64,000 nt of DNA from Trichoplax adhaerens (lineage: Eukaryota > Placozoa > Uniplacotomia > Trichoplacea > Trichoplacidae). Made by a program: the position numbers and the translations under genes. Within the stretch, counting starts at the first letter, position 1; each line of letters opens with the position of its first letter. Under the pieces are notes generated by a model, which was not told the DNA's origin, made no database searches, and worked only from the letters and a program-made list of their open reading frames with translations. Positions 15,710-32,031 of the stretch are shown one piece after another. The stretch lies in assembly GCF_000150275.1 (NCBI RefSeq), contig NW_002060949.1, positions 3,028,878 through 3,092,877 on the forward strand. The letters are read 5' to 3'.

Positions 15710-16997
15710 TCTCGTTTATGTAAGGATAACTTAAATGTCGGCAAAGAGCATGGAAATATTACTTATATAGATAATAACTCTGTACAGGCAATTTCGTTAA
15801 CCGTTAACAATTCATCAACTTTCTTCTAATCAGTTACTGTGCATATAGGTGATACTAAATTCCGAATAGATAGACTTGGTTGCACTGTATAGTATGAGCC
15901 GTTGCTATAGCGACATGAAAGCAACATTTATCAGCCATTGAGTCTGCGTTAAATTCAAGTTGTCCATATAGGCTCAGAACATACTGTTCATTATATCGTG
16001 TTTGCATCATTAGTATCGGTATATTCAATTGTATCGTGAAATCACTAGAGCGGTTATCTAGTATAATCGGTATATCTTATACATGTAATACGTACAGTAT
16101 ACTTAACTTGCATAGAAAGTGACTTCTCGTTATAAACATAGATGCAATCGATTTCGACATCTTGAATCTCGATATTGCGTACAATAATGTGAAATCTTGC
16201 GGTTATTTGCGAGTCAAAATTAAAGATTTGTTTCTTTATGTTTGATAATCACATCTAAAAAGATTTATTCCTTCAGTCGAAATCGCAGTAGATCAAATTT
16301 AATTTCGGTTATATTGTAGTGCAAACTGATTTACGCCTAATCGCCTTTAATTTACCTTGTATGGTGCTCCTTAAATGAAGTACTTTATATCGTTAATATC
16401 CCAATAAATATTGTTATAAGAATAACTTTGTTGCTTCTAACAAGACACCGCTTTTATATTCGGAAAATACTGCATGGCCAGGAAATTAATTTTGGCATTA
16501 CTATTGTATAGCTAAGCTTGGCGCGTAAGTACTGTTTAGGTGTTTATACTCTGGTTGTCACATCACGAGTTTATATGCGCTAGAGAATAGCAGTCAGTAA
16601 TCAGTTGTACAAAACTGCGTGGAGAACCTGGTAGTCGAGTCAGCCAGTAAAAGTCAACGTTTTAAAGCACTGTCATATTACTAAAACATGGTGTCATATC
16701 GCGTTAATTTATCAAATGAGAGAGACTACAGCTCAATAAATGATGTGTAAGTAATACATTTTCGTACCCGTTGTACTGCTGCGACAAGTCGTTAAAGATT
16801 CGTCGCAGGTACTCCATCTACACCCTTGCTTATAGTCATAAATTCTTGCAATATTACTGTTTACAATTTTTTAATTGATATGTAACTGTAAACATACGAG
16901 TATTTACATTAGCCTTGAAGAAATTAGGATGAATAGGTAAATAAATCATATTATGCATATCATAGAAGTTGATACATGTTAAAATTTTTAAGCTTTA
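15710..16997. other. Intergenic spacer between EIF2B2 and SPEF2
   Basis: About 1.3 kb of AT-rich sequence between the EIF2B2 stop and the SPEF2 start, both genes on the minus strand. I saw no family motif, no long open frame on either strand and no tandem repeat. It should hold the EIF2B2 3' end and the SPEF2 promoter and 5' UTR, but no specific element can be identified by eye. Confidence 0.5.
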
Positions 16998-20807
<3,810 letters not shown>

Positions 20808-21267
20808 TCTTTACCCTATCTATTTGTTTTTTTTCTTGGTAAAAAGAGGAAAAAGAGTTTTAGGTGGTACTTTCTTCAAGTCAAATGTGAATTTTTTCCT
20901 AGTCTTGGTTATATTATTGAGCAGCAAGGACGCCGGTGAGTGCGTGATCGCTTTGACTTGCGTGTTTATACTACAGTACAGTACTTACCACTGTACACTG
21001 TATAGTACAGTATCTTTGACCCTATCGAACTGTACTGTAGGGTAAAGAGACACTTGGGTACCATCACTCTTGTAGCAGTTAAAATAGAAGCTCCATGGGA
21101 TGAAGCTGTGTCACCTATAGTTACAGTAGTTTAGGTATAATTGCCTAATGTAGCTTGCATTGTAAGCATCTTGTAGGGACATTACTTTTGCAAGCCATGA
21201 ATTCAATCCATCCTACTCGCTAGCAAGATGTTACAGGTGACATTTTTCATTTCAACTCGCTAATGTC

Positions 21268-21395
21268 CATATGCAATGGATTGCACTCTGCTACCACACC
21301 TGCAATCTGTAAAATTACAGATTTGAAATTGCTTCACTACAAGTAAAAAGTACAGCTTGAGCACACCCAAGTACTATGTCATGATTATGAGCAAT
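21268..21395. repeat. Direct repeat flanking the minisatellite, left copy
   Basis: Contains tgcaatggattgca, tctgctaccacacctgcaa, tacagcttgag and tcatgattatgagc in the same order as 22,448-22,570, with small substitutions and indels. The two copies lie about 1.18 kb apart and bracket the 121/78-bp array. Confidence 0.8.
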
Positions 21396-21429
21396 AGTTA
21401 TATAGATGATGATATAGACTCAATTTTGT

Positions 21430-22420
21430 AGTTGACCCACTAACTGATACATATCAAGGCACAAAAGTACACATACCATCAGTAAGCTTGGCTCGATCTA
21501 CTGATATTTACATGCAAGAGTTTAGTAGATACATATAGACTAAATACAGTAGTTGACCCACTAACTGATATATATCAAGACACAAAAGTGCTGATACCGC
21601 CAGTAAGTTTAGTTCGATCTATTGATATTTACATGCAAGAGTTTAGTAGATGCATATAGACTCAATACAGTAGTTGACCCACTAACTGATACGTATCAAG
21701 ATACAAAATTACTGATACCACCAGTAAGCTTAGTTCGAGCTATTGATATTTACATGCAAGAGTTCAGTAGATGTATATTCACAACAGTACTGATACCACT
21801 AGTAAGCTTAGCTCGATCTGTTGATATTTACATGCAAGAGTTCAGTAGATGCATATAGACTAAATAAAGTAGTTGACCCGCTAACTGATACGTATCAAGA
21901 TACAAAATTACTGATACCACCAGTAAGCTTAGTTCGAGCTATTGATATTTACATGCAAGAGTTCAGTAGATGTATAGTCACAACAGTACTGATACCACTA
22001 GTAAGCTTAGCTCGATCTGTTGATATTTACATGCAAGAATTCAGTAGATGTATAGTCACAAAAGTACTGATACCACTAGTAAGCTTAGCTCGATCTGTTG
22101 ATATTTACATGCAAGAGTTCAGTAGATGCATATAGACTAAATACAGTAGTTGACCCGCTAACTGATACATATCAAGACACAAAGTACTAATATTACCAGT
22201 AACCTTAGCTCGATCTACTGATACCACCTGTAAGCTTAGTTCGATCTATTGATATTTACATGCAAGAGTTCAGTAGATGCATATAGACTAAATACAGTAG
22301 TTGACCCACTAACTGATACATATCAAGACACAAAAGTACTGATACCACCAGTAAGCTTAGCTCGATCTGTTGATATTTACATGCAAGAGTTCAGTAGATG
22401 CATACCAGTAAATGGGGCAT
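21430..22420. repeat. Minisatellite of 121-bp and 78-bp units
   Basis: The word catgcaagag recurs at 21,511, 21,632, 21,753, 21,831, 21,952, 22,030 (one mismatch), 22,108, 22,259 and 22,380. The spacings are 121, 121, 78, 121, 78, 78, 151 and 121. The 78-bp unit is the 121-bp unit lacking 43 bp (the stretch around ttgacccactaactgatac). The 151 spacing holds an extra 30-bp partial copy near 22,205-22,235. A degenerate copy follows at about 22,620-22,715. Units share aagctta and gctcgatct words and are highly similar, which suggests recent turnover. Confidence 0.9.
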
Positions 22421-22447
22421 TTCTTATTATATTGATTATTAAACTTC

Positions 22448-22570
22448 GTATGCAATGGATTGCAGTCTGCTACCACACCTGCAAGCTGTAAAATTGTAGA
22501 TTTAACTACTGCACAAGGAAAAAATACAGCTTGAGTACTCTAAATACTCTGTATCATGATTATGAGCGAG
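22448..22570. repeat. Direct repeat flanking the minisatellite, right copy
   Basis: Right-hand partner of 21,268-21,395, sharing the same four words in the same order and orientation. One more degenerate array unit (about 22,620-22,715) follows it, so array plus flank looks like a larger unit that was itself duplicated. Confidence 0.8.
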
Positions 22571-22892
22571 GGGTTAACTCGCATATATGTCACTCTAGAT
22601 AGATAATGATATACAGTACAGTAATTGACCTACTAACTGATACATACTAGGACACAAAGTACTGATACCACTAGTAAGCTTAGCTCGAATCTATTCATAC
22701 TTACGTACAAGAGCACAGTGGAAGCATATCGGCAAGCTCTAGCTTATATAAGTATAATAATAATATTAATAATTAATAGCCTCCATTTACGATTCTCGTA
22801 ACTACTGTCTGTGTACAGCTAGCTGAACAAATTGATGCCTACCAAGCGTAGTAGAAAATTAAATACTAGAGCAGCATCTCAAAATTAATCAA

Positions 22893-25800
22893 ATGTGGAC
22901 AAAGTGTCATCGCTTTAATGGTCTGTTGACAGTTCTCCCTCGCTGGGATAAGCCTCTGCTATACCGTTATTATGGCAGGCAAACGGTATCTTCTCTATTT
23001 ATTCCTATGATGAGGACTTCCGATCAATCGGCTTCAGCCAGTGTTAGCCGCAAGGTATGGAGATCGAGATAAACTATACGTATCTGGATGAATAAAACTC
23101 CTACATCGTCTTCAAATGCGACGTACTGTATATAGTCATGACAAGCAGATACGATAATGAATTCACTGAATCATCTATCACATTATATCACGGATTAGCT
23201 TATTCCAATAAATGAATAATTAATAGTACAGATTACTACTTTATGCAATCTACTTTTATCGATGCTCAATCTTTTACTAGACTACTCAAGCAAGACCAGT
23301 ATTCCATAATATTTCACACTTGTTCATGCAAGTGTAAACTAGCCTGATCGTTGTTTTTCCTATTTCCAAAGATTGCGATAAATTAATCGATGATATTTGT
23401 AAAAAAATTGTATACGCACGTAACATGTTGTTATTTGTACGAGTAACATTCGTTCGGTTGATGCAAAGGCTCATTTGCTGTTACTTGTTCTTACTGCCCT
23501 TCTTTAGACTATTTTGGAAAATGCTGGTTTATTAAAACAATCTAGGCCTGGTTTATATTACATCCTTCCGGTAGCTCTTCGTGCAATGTATAAATTAATT
23601 AAAGTAGTTGACGAAGAAATGACACGCATTGGCGGTAGTAAACTTGGCACGCCTTGTTTAATTCCTGCAGATCTTTGGCAATCATCAGGTAATACTTACT
23701 AGTACATATGCGAGCGAATATCTACAACTAACCTGTAATGATAATGCAAAAAAACCCCCTAAAGGCTTGTATCAAGTATATTACCATCGCCTGCTTCTCA
23801 TTTATTCACTATAATCGGGTCTGATTTCGTAAAGGATTGATATATCGATTCACATGTAAACTAATTGCGATCAATATTTTAGACCTAGCCCAAACGATCA
23901 ATATTCCTTTGATTGATAAACTCTACTAGCTTTAGGATTTTTTATAAATTGGTACTACAGGTAGATGGGACACCTTAGGTGCTGAAATGTTTAAACTGAA
24001 GGACCGCCATAATCGTCATTATTGTCTAGGCCCTGTAAGCTTTATTTGAATACTTTTAAATCATAGTGATAACTTACTAGGCACCATAATAATTAACATC
24101 TTGAAATTTTGTAGACCCATGAAGAATCTATTAGTGAATTAGTGGGTACGTATTTAAATTCCAAAAATATGATGCCCTTAAGATTATATCAGGTAAGTTT
24201 TCATAAACATGTTATAATCATTTGTCATGATGCTTGGAAACTATTGTCACAAAGCTAATACCTAATATCAATAGATTGATAGGAAATTTCGGGATGAAAT
24301 TCGCCCACGTTTGGGTTTAAGAAGGGCCAGGGAGTTCTGGATGAAAGGTGTAAATAACTGTACAATCTATACCATTAATATGTCTCAATATTCGACTTTT
24401 GGTAGATTTATGTATGATAGAAAAGTAATTTCAAACTGTTTCAATATTTTTGTAGATATGTATTCTTTCGATATCGATAAAGAAGCATCGCTAAATAGCT
24501 ACGAAATTATTTGCGAAGCATATGTTAGAATCTTCAATAGACTAGGATTAAATGTTGTTAAAGGTTAGAGTAAAGCTTTCATGGAAAGATTTTTATATAT
24601 ATATTTAATTATTCCTTCAATATATAGCTTCTATATAAATATAATATACGTATACAATAACAAAGTACCCTGTCATGTAAATCTATACAGTTGTAGCAGA
24701 TAGTGGAGCAATGGGTGGTGATACTTCACATGAATTTCACTTAATTGCTGATGACGGCGAAGATGAAATACTTATATGTGATCAGTAAGCTATATCAAAG
24801 TACTTTTTTATACACAAAATCTATATTTAGTATCTTTATGATGTAATATATGCTATCTCATCGAATATATATTATCTATCACTTATCTAGATGTCATAAA
24901 GCGATGAATATGGAAACTCTGAAGTCAGGTAGAAATATTATTAGGCCATTCCAGTTGTTTAGTTGACTTTACTATTTAACGTTATTAAATTGAACTATTT
25001 TGTTATAGGCGATGTCATGGCAGAATGTAATTTATGCGAGGGAAAACAGAACAAGAATATTCAGAAATATCGTGGTGTAGAGGTGCTACTACATATTTAG
25101 CTCTAAAATCCTTTCCCTTTCTCTTATTGTTACTGCTCATTTTTATAAATTTACAACTGTTGGATTTCTTTATTAATGCATCATCGGTTAATCTACCAGA
25201 TTGGCCATGCCTTTTATTTGGGCACAAAGTACAGCAAAGCTGCATCTGTTACTTATACTGATGAAAATAACTGTAAAGTGTAAGTTTCAATACATAGCAA
25301 GTAAGATGATAGTAATTTATAAATCTATGCTAAAATCTGCCTTATTCTCTTCTTCGTTACAATTCATGCAGATACGTTGAAATGGGCAGTTATGGGATTG
25401 GGGTAACCAGATTATTAGATGCGGCCCTAGAGGTACAATCAACATGCAACAAAATCCGTTGGCCATCGGTCATTACACCTTATAATATATGTATTGTACC
25501 CTTAGGAAGTCCTAAGGTAGGGCTACTGCAGTCGTAAACTAATCCACTACACAACTCAGGCTTAACATATAGGACTACTACCGATTCATTATTTTTATAC
25601 ATCATACTGATATTATTTATTTTTTTACTGAAGGATAATTCATCCCAGCAGCTACTTCAGTTAGCGCAACAACTGTATGATAAACTTGCGGTGGGTAAAT
25701 TACAAAATGAAGTCGTTATCGACGATAGAATCTATTTATCGAAAACTGTTGGTCCAGGAACTCGTTTGAGACAAGCGACTCTGTTGGGATATCCTTATTT

Positions 25801-26044
25801 AATAATACTTGGTAAACAGGTAAAAATCTTCTATCATTCTTTAACTTTATAACATGAATACCAACTTTGTATTAATCGTCATAAATAACTCTTTATTTTT
25901 TATCCTTTTTAAAAGGCATTACAAAAACAAGGCTATATCGAATTGGAAGATCAATTAAATGGAAGTAAACAAAATATTCATATTGATAATATCGTAGATC
26001 ATATTCAACAAGTCTACGAAAAAAGAGATATTTGTACACTATAA
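22893..26044 (+). CDS. PARS2: Prolyl-tRNA synthetase, mitochondrial type
   Basis: Charges tRNA-Pro, probably in mitochondria. Thirteen exons: 22,893-23,054; 23,508-23,688; 23,961-24,034; 24,115-24,192; 24,275-24,347; 24,456-24,563; 24,691-24,784; 24,891-24,928; 25,009-25,082; 25,200-25,279; 25,372-25,516; 25,634-25,819; 25,916-26,044. They join in frame to 473 residues, close to human PARS2. Exon 1 is rich in R/K/S/T with few acidic residues, like a mitochondrial presequence. Class II motifs follow: [19 protein letters not shown] (exon 4), [22 protein letters not shown] (motif 2, across exon 5), [15 protein letters not shown] (motif 3, exon 11) and a C-terminal anticodon-binding domain ending DICTL. 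The start is the first ATG giving this presequence. The minisatellite ends about 0.5 kb upstream. The stop is 146 bp from the DCAF15 stop on the other strand. Confidence 0.96.
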
Positions 26045-26190
26045 GCATTTTAATATTGCTAACATTGGTATGAAATATATAACACCGCCGTATTTAAATA
26101 CTGTTAAATAATTATAAAGTGATAGCAACAGCTTCTGTAGGGCTTAACAAGACAGACAATGGAACACCTATGAAATAAAAGGAAAGTTGC

Positions 26191-29100
26191 TCATATTTCA
26201 TCTAATGATGTTAGCTTACACAAATTTTTATTGTCCAAGCAAAAGTTGACAATAGCTATATAAATACCTGTAAAAACTGTGGAATTTGTAAGGATTCGAA
26301 CTGAAGAGAACGGATTTAATGGTGAATGACAGCGCTTTAGTAAAGTTTTTAATAGTGTAGATGCAGGATCCCATCTAAATAAGCCAAAATAAATAATAAT
26401 TGATCCCACTGCGACAAAATCGAAACAGTAAAAAATTCAAATTCATTCTAAAAACTACTTTTGTGATTGATGTAATGCAGGAAATTCAATTGGTGAAACT
26501 TTTGGATCGCCGGTTAGCCAAATTTTGTTAGTTTTGAGGGACCAAGACAGAACACAATCGAGACGACAGCATGATTGCCAATTTCTAATAATTATAACAT
26601 AATTAAAAGATAATTAAAAAGCCTGAAGTTGATATGGTAACGATATATTCGGTTCTAACTTTCGATGGTGTCGTTTAGGTGGTTGTGTCCCTTTAAACAA
26701 TGCTACAATTAGAATTGTTAATTTCATAGTAAAAGGGCAGACCTATAGTATATTGTGGAAATGAGGTTATTTTCAAGTAAAGGGAACTGGTGTAATTAAC
26801 TCAAAAGCTTATTTGTTAAAATTGACTTGAGAATGACAGTTACGGCATATTAAATTAGTATTACATCAATAATTTGCAGATCATAATCTGCAAGAGAAAG
26901 CTCCTTTTCTTGTAAGTAAGGTAATAATTCTGCGATAGCTCCAATACAACATTCAATATCTAGTGCCAGTTGATGAGTTATTAAAGCATCTAATAAATAA
27001 AGAAAAATGAAAAGAACTGGCAGTGGCAATATAAATCAAATATGATCTAAATACAAATTTAAATAAAAATCATGAATATGTTTTAGTATTAATGCTACCT
27101 TTTTCCAGTAACTCTGAATCTTGTGGTTGCAAATACAGTCGTTGACGTTTAGTATTGTAGATGTTGAGATCGAAATAATTCTCAACGTCAAAGGAGCTTG
27201 AAGCTAGCATTTGAAGGCAAGAGTTATAAATGCTCCAATGTAAATAAGCGAAGTGATCGATGTATTAAAGAAGTGAGCCATTTAATTGAAACTTTTACGA
27301 TTAATACCTTAGATTTACGTACCTGATATTTCTAAATTGCTTTCATCAGGCATGGCATAATACACTTGCCGAATGCGCCGAACAGCATTAGGAATTTCTA
27401 ATAACGTCAGTTTGTGGAATCGATTGTTAACTGTTTTACTATCGCTATTTTGAATACCATCACTTATACACTTGTTACTATTGCCATATTCAGTGGCACC
27501 ATCTTCTATATTTGATTTGTCTCCCTTGTTATGCTGGTTATTATGGTCATTCATAGTTAAATTCATTTTGACATCGTAATTACTATTTGGCTGATCCAGG
27601 TTATCATATATCCTGTTCGATCCAACAGGTGAAGAACTCCTGCCGAAGTTTTTATAATTATGAGATGAGGCGGTCAATAGCTTAGCTTTTGGATATACTT
27701 CAAAAATAAGGCAGCGAACGCCATCTCCGCTGTTAAATATAACACAATTGTCTATAACCATGTTTAGGGATGGTAAAAAAGGAGGATAGGGCGATAAGAG
27801 ATTATAAGAGAAATGTATTTCATAATTGTGGTGTAGACATAATAAGTTTAGATTCTGATGTCTATAAGTATCATCGTCCGAGCTGTCTAAATTACTTATA
27901 GTTCTGACACTGCTATCAAAATTTCGATTACACAACCGACATGGATGTAAAGGGGGAGTAGCAACTATTGTTATATAAGATCGGCAACAATCATCGGAAG
28001 AACTTGATGATGATAACATTCTATAAATATTTAATAACACTATTATTAGTATTGTACGTTATGACGAGATTGCATTGAGTAAGTATACAGGTATCATGAT
28101 AGATATATTCATACTACTTACTCTTGGCCAACGATAACAGTGTACTTGTCATTTATTGATTCACAAAGTATTATCTTCAATTGTTGTTGAATTTCTTCAT
28201 CTCTGAATAATCGGATACTTTTATACTACAATACAAATATATAGATCCTAATTATACGCAGTATGTAAGTACATTACATACTGTATAAGCTACATTTTAT
28301 ACATATATGTTATCGCTGTGTTAACAATTTATCTATGCATTGGATCAACTTTCGTCAAATGAAAATAGAAGTTGGAATAATAAATAGTATAGCACTTACA
28401 AACGAAATACAATTATTACCTACTTATATAATTGCTAGTATCCATCATTTGTAATAATTAATTTAGAATAAAGAATAATTATCAGAATCATGTATTCATT
28501 GACAAACAAGGTGAAGATCCTGTATTAAGATCATTAACCTATCCTTTTTTGATTGTAAACAAACCTTGGTTAAAGGTTGGTTCAAATTAAAATTCCACCA
28601 ATATAGGGTATATTTATATACTGGAGCAAATCCAGTTGATTGATTAGTACTAATATTGCAGCTATAGGAAAGTAAACGCTGACCATCTTTGGTAAAGCCT
28701 AGGAATACGGAACTGCAAATGAACAAAAGTAATAAGATAAGTGCTGACGAATCTAGCCACGATGCTATACGAGATCAGTTGAATGACAACATTGTAGAAT
28801 ACTCTATTCAATTATAACGACAGGCATGTAACAAATCATTAACTAGCAATATCTTTATCCTATACTGACATGGGTTATAGGGTATAGGTGTCTTATGTCA
28901 GTTATTCTTTGTAGCCATAGTACGTATGTATGACACCTCTTACGTATAAATAGGATAGATCTTATCATATCCCACTACGCTTATGCAGTATGATTTATTT
29001 TGTTGGATATCGTTGTTGTTAGATGGATGAACAGGTGGCCGTATAGGATGGTTTTAACGATATAGGTAACACTCATGATACAGTTAACAATATCGACCTT

Positions 29101-29543
29101 CTAGCTGCGTGGATATCATCGCCAAAAAGGGATCTTAATGGAAGACACAAACGGTTGGGATACTTGATCCAAAAGCTGGTTGTTCTGCTATAACGGCAAT
29201 TCAATCCAAGGTACGATTGTTGAATCTATCCAACCGGATAAGTAAGCGTAATTTAAGATACAGTATCAACATTTATGGCAAGAGCAATTATAACAGTATA
29301 AAGGTACAATACATAACACTTCACTTTGTAAGGCTGTAAGATGAATATTCAAAGGGTACAAATAACAAGAAGGGCAAGTAGAGTAGTTCAGTTCAAAAAA
29401 AAATAAAGCCGGAGTACCAGTAAAGATGGGCAAAAGTAGATTATTCTAGCCTGTTATGCTACTATCTACGTCAATCATACCTCTCGTGCACGTAACTTGA
29501 TAGCAATATTATTACAATCACGGCGTTTTATCTTGGCTGCCAT
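26191..29543 (-). CDS. DCAF15: DCAF15-like DDB1/CUL4-associated factor
   Basis: Predicted substrate receptor of CUL4-DDB1 ubiquitin ligases. Exons right to left: 29,481-29,543 (MAAKIKRR, tentative first exon); about 29,098-29,187 (YPNRLCLPLRSLFGDD); about 28,555-28,715 (SVFLGFTKDGQRLLSYS and YTLYWWNFNLN, aligning with human IFLGFSKCGRYVLSYT and LYWWEFNV); about 28,130-28,235 (RLFRDEEI, YTVIVGQ); 27,324 to about 28,033 (RSYITIVATPP, CRLCN, CLHHNYEIHFSY); about 27,110-27,215; about 26,880-26,990 (HQLALDIECCIG, LADYDLQI); about 26,630-26,710; about 26,450-26,570 (VLSWSLKTNKIWLTGDP). The last exon is about 26,191-26,390, ending in TGA. Human DCAF15 shows the same segments in the same order, including the linker rich in Ser/Asn. 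Weak points: the splice phase between the first two exons does not fit cleanly, so a small exon may be missing, and the last splice junctions are unresolved. Confidence 0.85.
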
Positions 29544-30216
29544 ACTTGTTTTTTTTCATCAACTAACTTGGCTTCGGCTTTGCGTGTTAGCAATCTCTTA
29601 TTTCAATTAATAGCCATCAACTTATATATCAAGTTACTCACCACAGTGTCCTTTCCATCCTTCACCGGCTTCTCCTAACATGGGACACTTTACTGCATTA
29701 ACGTCACTGTGACCATTCGTATTTAGTCACTAAGCAATAAACTAACGGTTTCTTTTGCTAGATAGATACGATACTGGAAAGTGCAGTAGAATAAATACAA
29801 CTCTTAGCTTGGATATCTGATCAAATAGGCTATTAAACTGCTAAAGTTATGATTGGATGGACTTAGTTTGAGTTCTTTCAATCTAGCTCAATCATAGCAG
29901 TACACTACTGTATTTGTCCAAGTATGCTTTGATCCATTCCTCGAAGCGGAGACTACTACGTTTTTTGTAGCATGCCATAGTCTATAGTAACATATATCCT
30001 GGTCTATCATGAATCGGTACAGTAGAGTATTGAACAGTGGGTCATTTATTCGCTGTACTACCTACTTACCCGGCAGTGGTATACGTCATAATATTAATGT
30101 CCGCGTCTGTCCGTCTCTAACGCCTGTCCGCGTTTCTGACGTCTGTCCTCAAGTCAATTCATTTCATTGATGCCTTGAAATTGATTAATCAATTATATAC
30201 TGTATATTAAATAATT

Positions 30217-30252
<36 letters not shown>

Positions 30253-30647
30253 GTTATATATTATACGCGTATATAAATAAATAAATAATAATATTAAAGA
30301 TGTATCCTGGTCAAAACCTTCAAATCCTGACCTAACAAGATACCTATCGATGAACTATAAAATTTTCTATTTTAGCAGCTTTTTGTCGATGGGATGTTTC
30401 TCGTTATAATATTCATTGCAGCAAACTACTGAGCTGCGAACGCTGACGTACCACCAGAAGGAGAATCTGACGTTCTCTTTCTGAACTCATCCCCGATCGT
30501 ATAAACGCATCTTTATAATTCACCTTCCTTCTAGGTTTACAGTAATTTACTGTCACGATTCACTGATTTAGGGTTAGGATTACGCATTAACAGGATATCA
30601 TTTTTCATGCAAACTAAAAGCAAAGGTTCATAGAGGTCTATTGGTGC
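29544..30647. other. Intergenic region with AT microsatellite
   Basis: No gene recognised. A TA dinucleotide run lies at about 30,218-30,252, beside an ataaataaataa run near 30,275. A short GC-richer patch at 30,100-30,150 repeats cgtctgtc/cctgtccgcg words. A 45-bp minus-strand open stretch near 29,640-29,690 ends at a good GTGAGT donor and could be an upstream DCAF15 exon, but I cannot support that further. Confidence 0.5.
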
Positions 30648-30812
30648 GATTACCGTTCATTCTAAAGTATAAAAATAAATTTATACAATTTAGGTAAGCG
30701 AAGAAATGAAATTATTATAGCTATTTTCGCTGCATTATGTAATTCATTCCAGAATATGCGCACTTTCATGACTACCTTGCATGACCCATTTACGGAAGAA
30801 ACTAAGTCGTAA
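30648..30812 (+). pseudogene. Kynureninase last-exon relic
   Basis: From about 30,648 the sequence matches the end of the last intron and the last exon of both downstream kynureninase genes: gcgattaccgttcattctaaa, then the acceptor tttag (30,689-30,693), then a frame reading RRNEIII, NSFQNMRTFMTTLHD, stop TAA at 30,810-30,812. Functional copies read NSFQDV, TFITTLH at this place. No other kynureninase exon is visible upstream, so this is an isolated fossil exon of a third tandem copy. Confidence 0.85.
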
Positions 30813-31201
30813 ATAACTGGTATAGATGATAATATGCAATTATAATTATAAATCACCCATATTTCTGCTAGAAAATATATCATTAAATTAACTTTGCCTT
30901 TAAAAATCTTGTTGCACTATTATTTATTCATGTTATTAACGTCTTAAGATGCGGTGTTGTAGTAGCCCTAGTGTGTAAAGAATAAGTAAGAATTGATTGA
31001 AAAGGATCAAATCATGAATAGTTGCTAAATTTTCTACTTTATAACGGGTTGACATTTATAAATTAGGAATTACTAGGCGTGTGTATGTCACAGATTTATC
31101 TCACGCGTATGTTTTAAAGAACGTTAGTAATCTGTATTCTAGAAAAGCGTTACAAGACAGCTTTAACCTTATGTTGTCGCATCATATGTCTTTAATTGCA
31201 T

Positions 31202-31260
31202 CTTCAAGAGTCCTATTATAAAATTATCGTCTAGTTCTCTATTTTGCTATCTTATGTGAT
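31202..31260 (-). pseudogene. DEG/ENaC C-terminal tail relic (first)
   Basis: The plus strand here (tcttcaagagtcctatta, then cgtctagttctc) closely matches 43,969-44,015 inside the last exon of the intact channel gene at 44-48 kb (tcttcaggagtactattg, cgtctagttctc). The reading frame is not kept. It is a short fossil of the minus-strand cytoplasmic tail exon. Confidence 0.6.
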
Positions 31261-31619
31261 AAATGTAATGTAACAAAATCTATTATGCTTATGGCTTATA
31301 AGTTAGATTGTGAGATTGTGCGTATATGTGGTAAATCTATATCAGCAGTAGCACTTATTATTTCGAGTTAAAAGTTAGCCCTTGGTAGCAGAATACGAGC
31401 GTACATACATGCAAACGATGTAATAAAGTAAACAAGAAAAGCAAAGTTCTTGGTATAATTGTTAAGATAACTTATCACGAACTCTACGAAGTGATTGCAT
31501 TCGTATACTTAAAGCATAGATAGTAAATATTAAATAAAAGGAATCAAGAAATTTGATGGCTTACGGCTAATTTATTCAGCTAAAATTCTCGACATGGCTC
31601 AGAAACGCTATTACAGTAA

Positions 31620-31760
31620 ATTGTCATCTAATTCTCCTTTATTACACAGACAAGTCTAATTACACTGAATTGTACCGTATTCATATTTGTGAATGATCAT
31701 AAAAGGATCAAGAAACTACCACCTAGGAATAATTCTAATTGCCTACTGAAATCAGTTACT
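31620..31760 (-). pseudogene. DEG/ENaC TM2-exon relic (second)
   Basis: The minus strand reads QLELFLGGSFL near 31,709-31,745, matching the TM2/selectivity-filter segment QLGLFLGGSFL of the intact channel at 44.1 kb. Homology continues toward lower coordinates through gaatga-caaaaggat, with an internal deletion of roughly 35 bp relative to the intact exon, and weakly at 31,621-31,640. No flanking exons are intact, so this is a broken copy. Confidence 0.7.
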
Positions 31761-32031
31761 GCCCAAATTTATTTCATATATCTGCAAAGCATTACTAGTG
31801 ACATTATTTATGGCAGCCAGGCGAATATGGCACGTACTTACAACGCCCATGACATAAGCCATCTCCTTCCTTCCTTACTGTCCATAGTAGGGGCTACTTT
31901 AGTGTTGAGTTATCAACGGCAAAACATACATAGTAGCCTAATTCTTTATGAGAATCAAGAAGAACCTTTTCTTCTTTCCCTTACTTGTATCTTATTGGTA
32001 ACAAATCGTTCTAAATTTGCCTTCTCACATC

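Larger units (their letters stand above)
20808..22892. other. Divergent intergenic region, EIF2B2 to PARS2
   Basis: About 2.1 kb between the EIF2B2 start (minus) and the PARS2 start (plus), so both promoters should lie here. It contains clustered TACAGTA/TACTGTA words near 20,970-21,040, a long direct repeat (21,268-21,395 and 22,448-22,570), and the minisatellite listed separately. Long open frames across 21.6-22.5 kb are by-products of the 78-bp (3 x 26) repeat units, not genes. Confidence 0.6.

Noticed and set aside
21622-22491. Series of 78-104 codon plus-strand open frames sharing IDIYMQEFSRCI-type peptides
   Set aside because: They are the minisatellite read in frame; 78-bp units preserve frame by arithmetic, 121-bp units break it, and there is no start or splice context or known domain.
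26281-26300. tRNA-like B-box (aggattcgaactg)
   Set aside because: Lies within the last coding exon of the DCAF15-like gene; no A box or acceptor-stem pairing around it.
30218-30252. TA repeat as a possible origin or centromeric signal
   Set aside because: A simple microsatellite of about 35 bp without other supporting structure.
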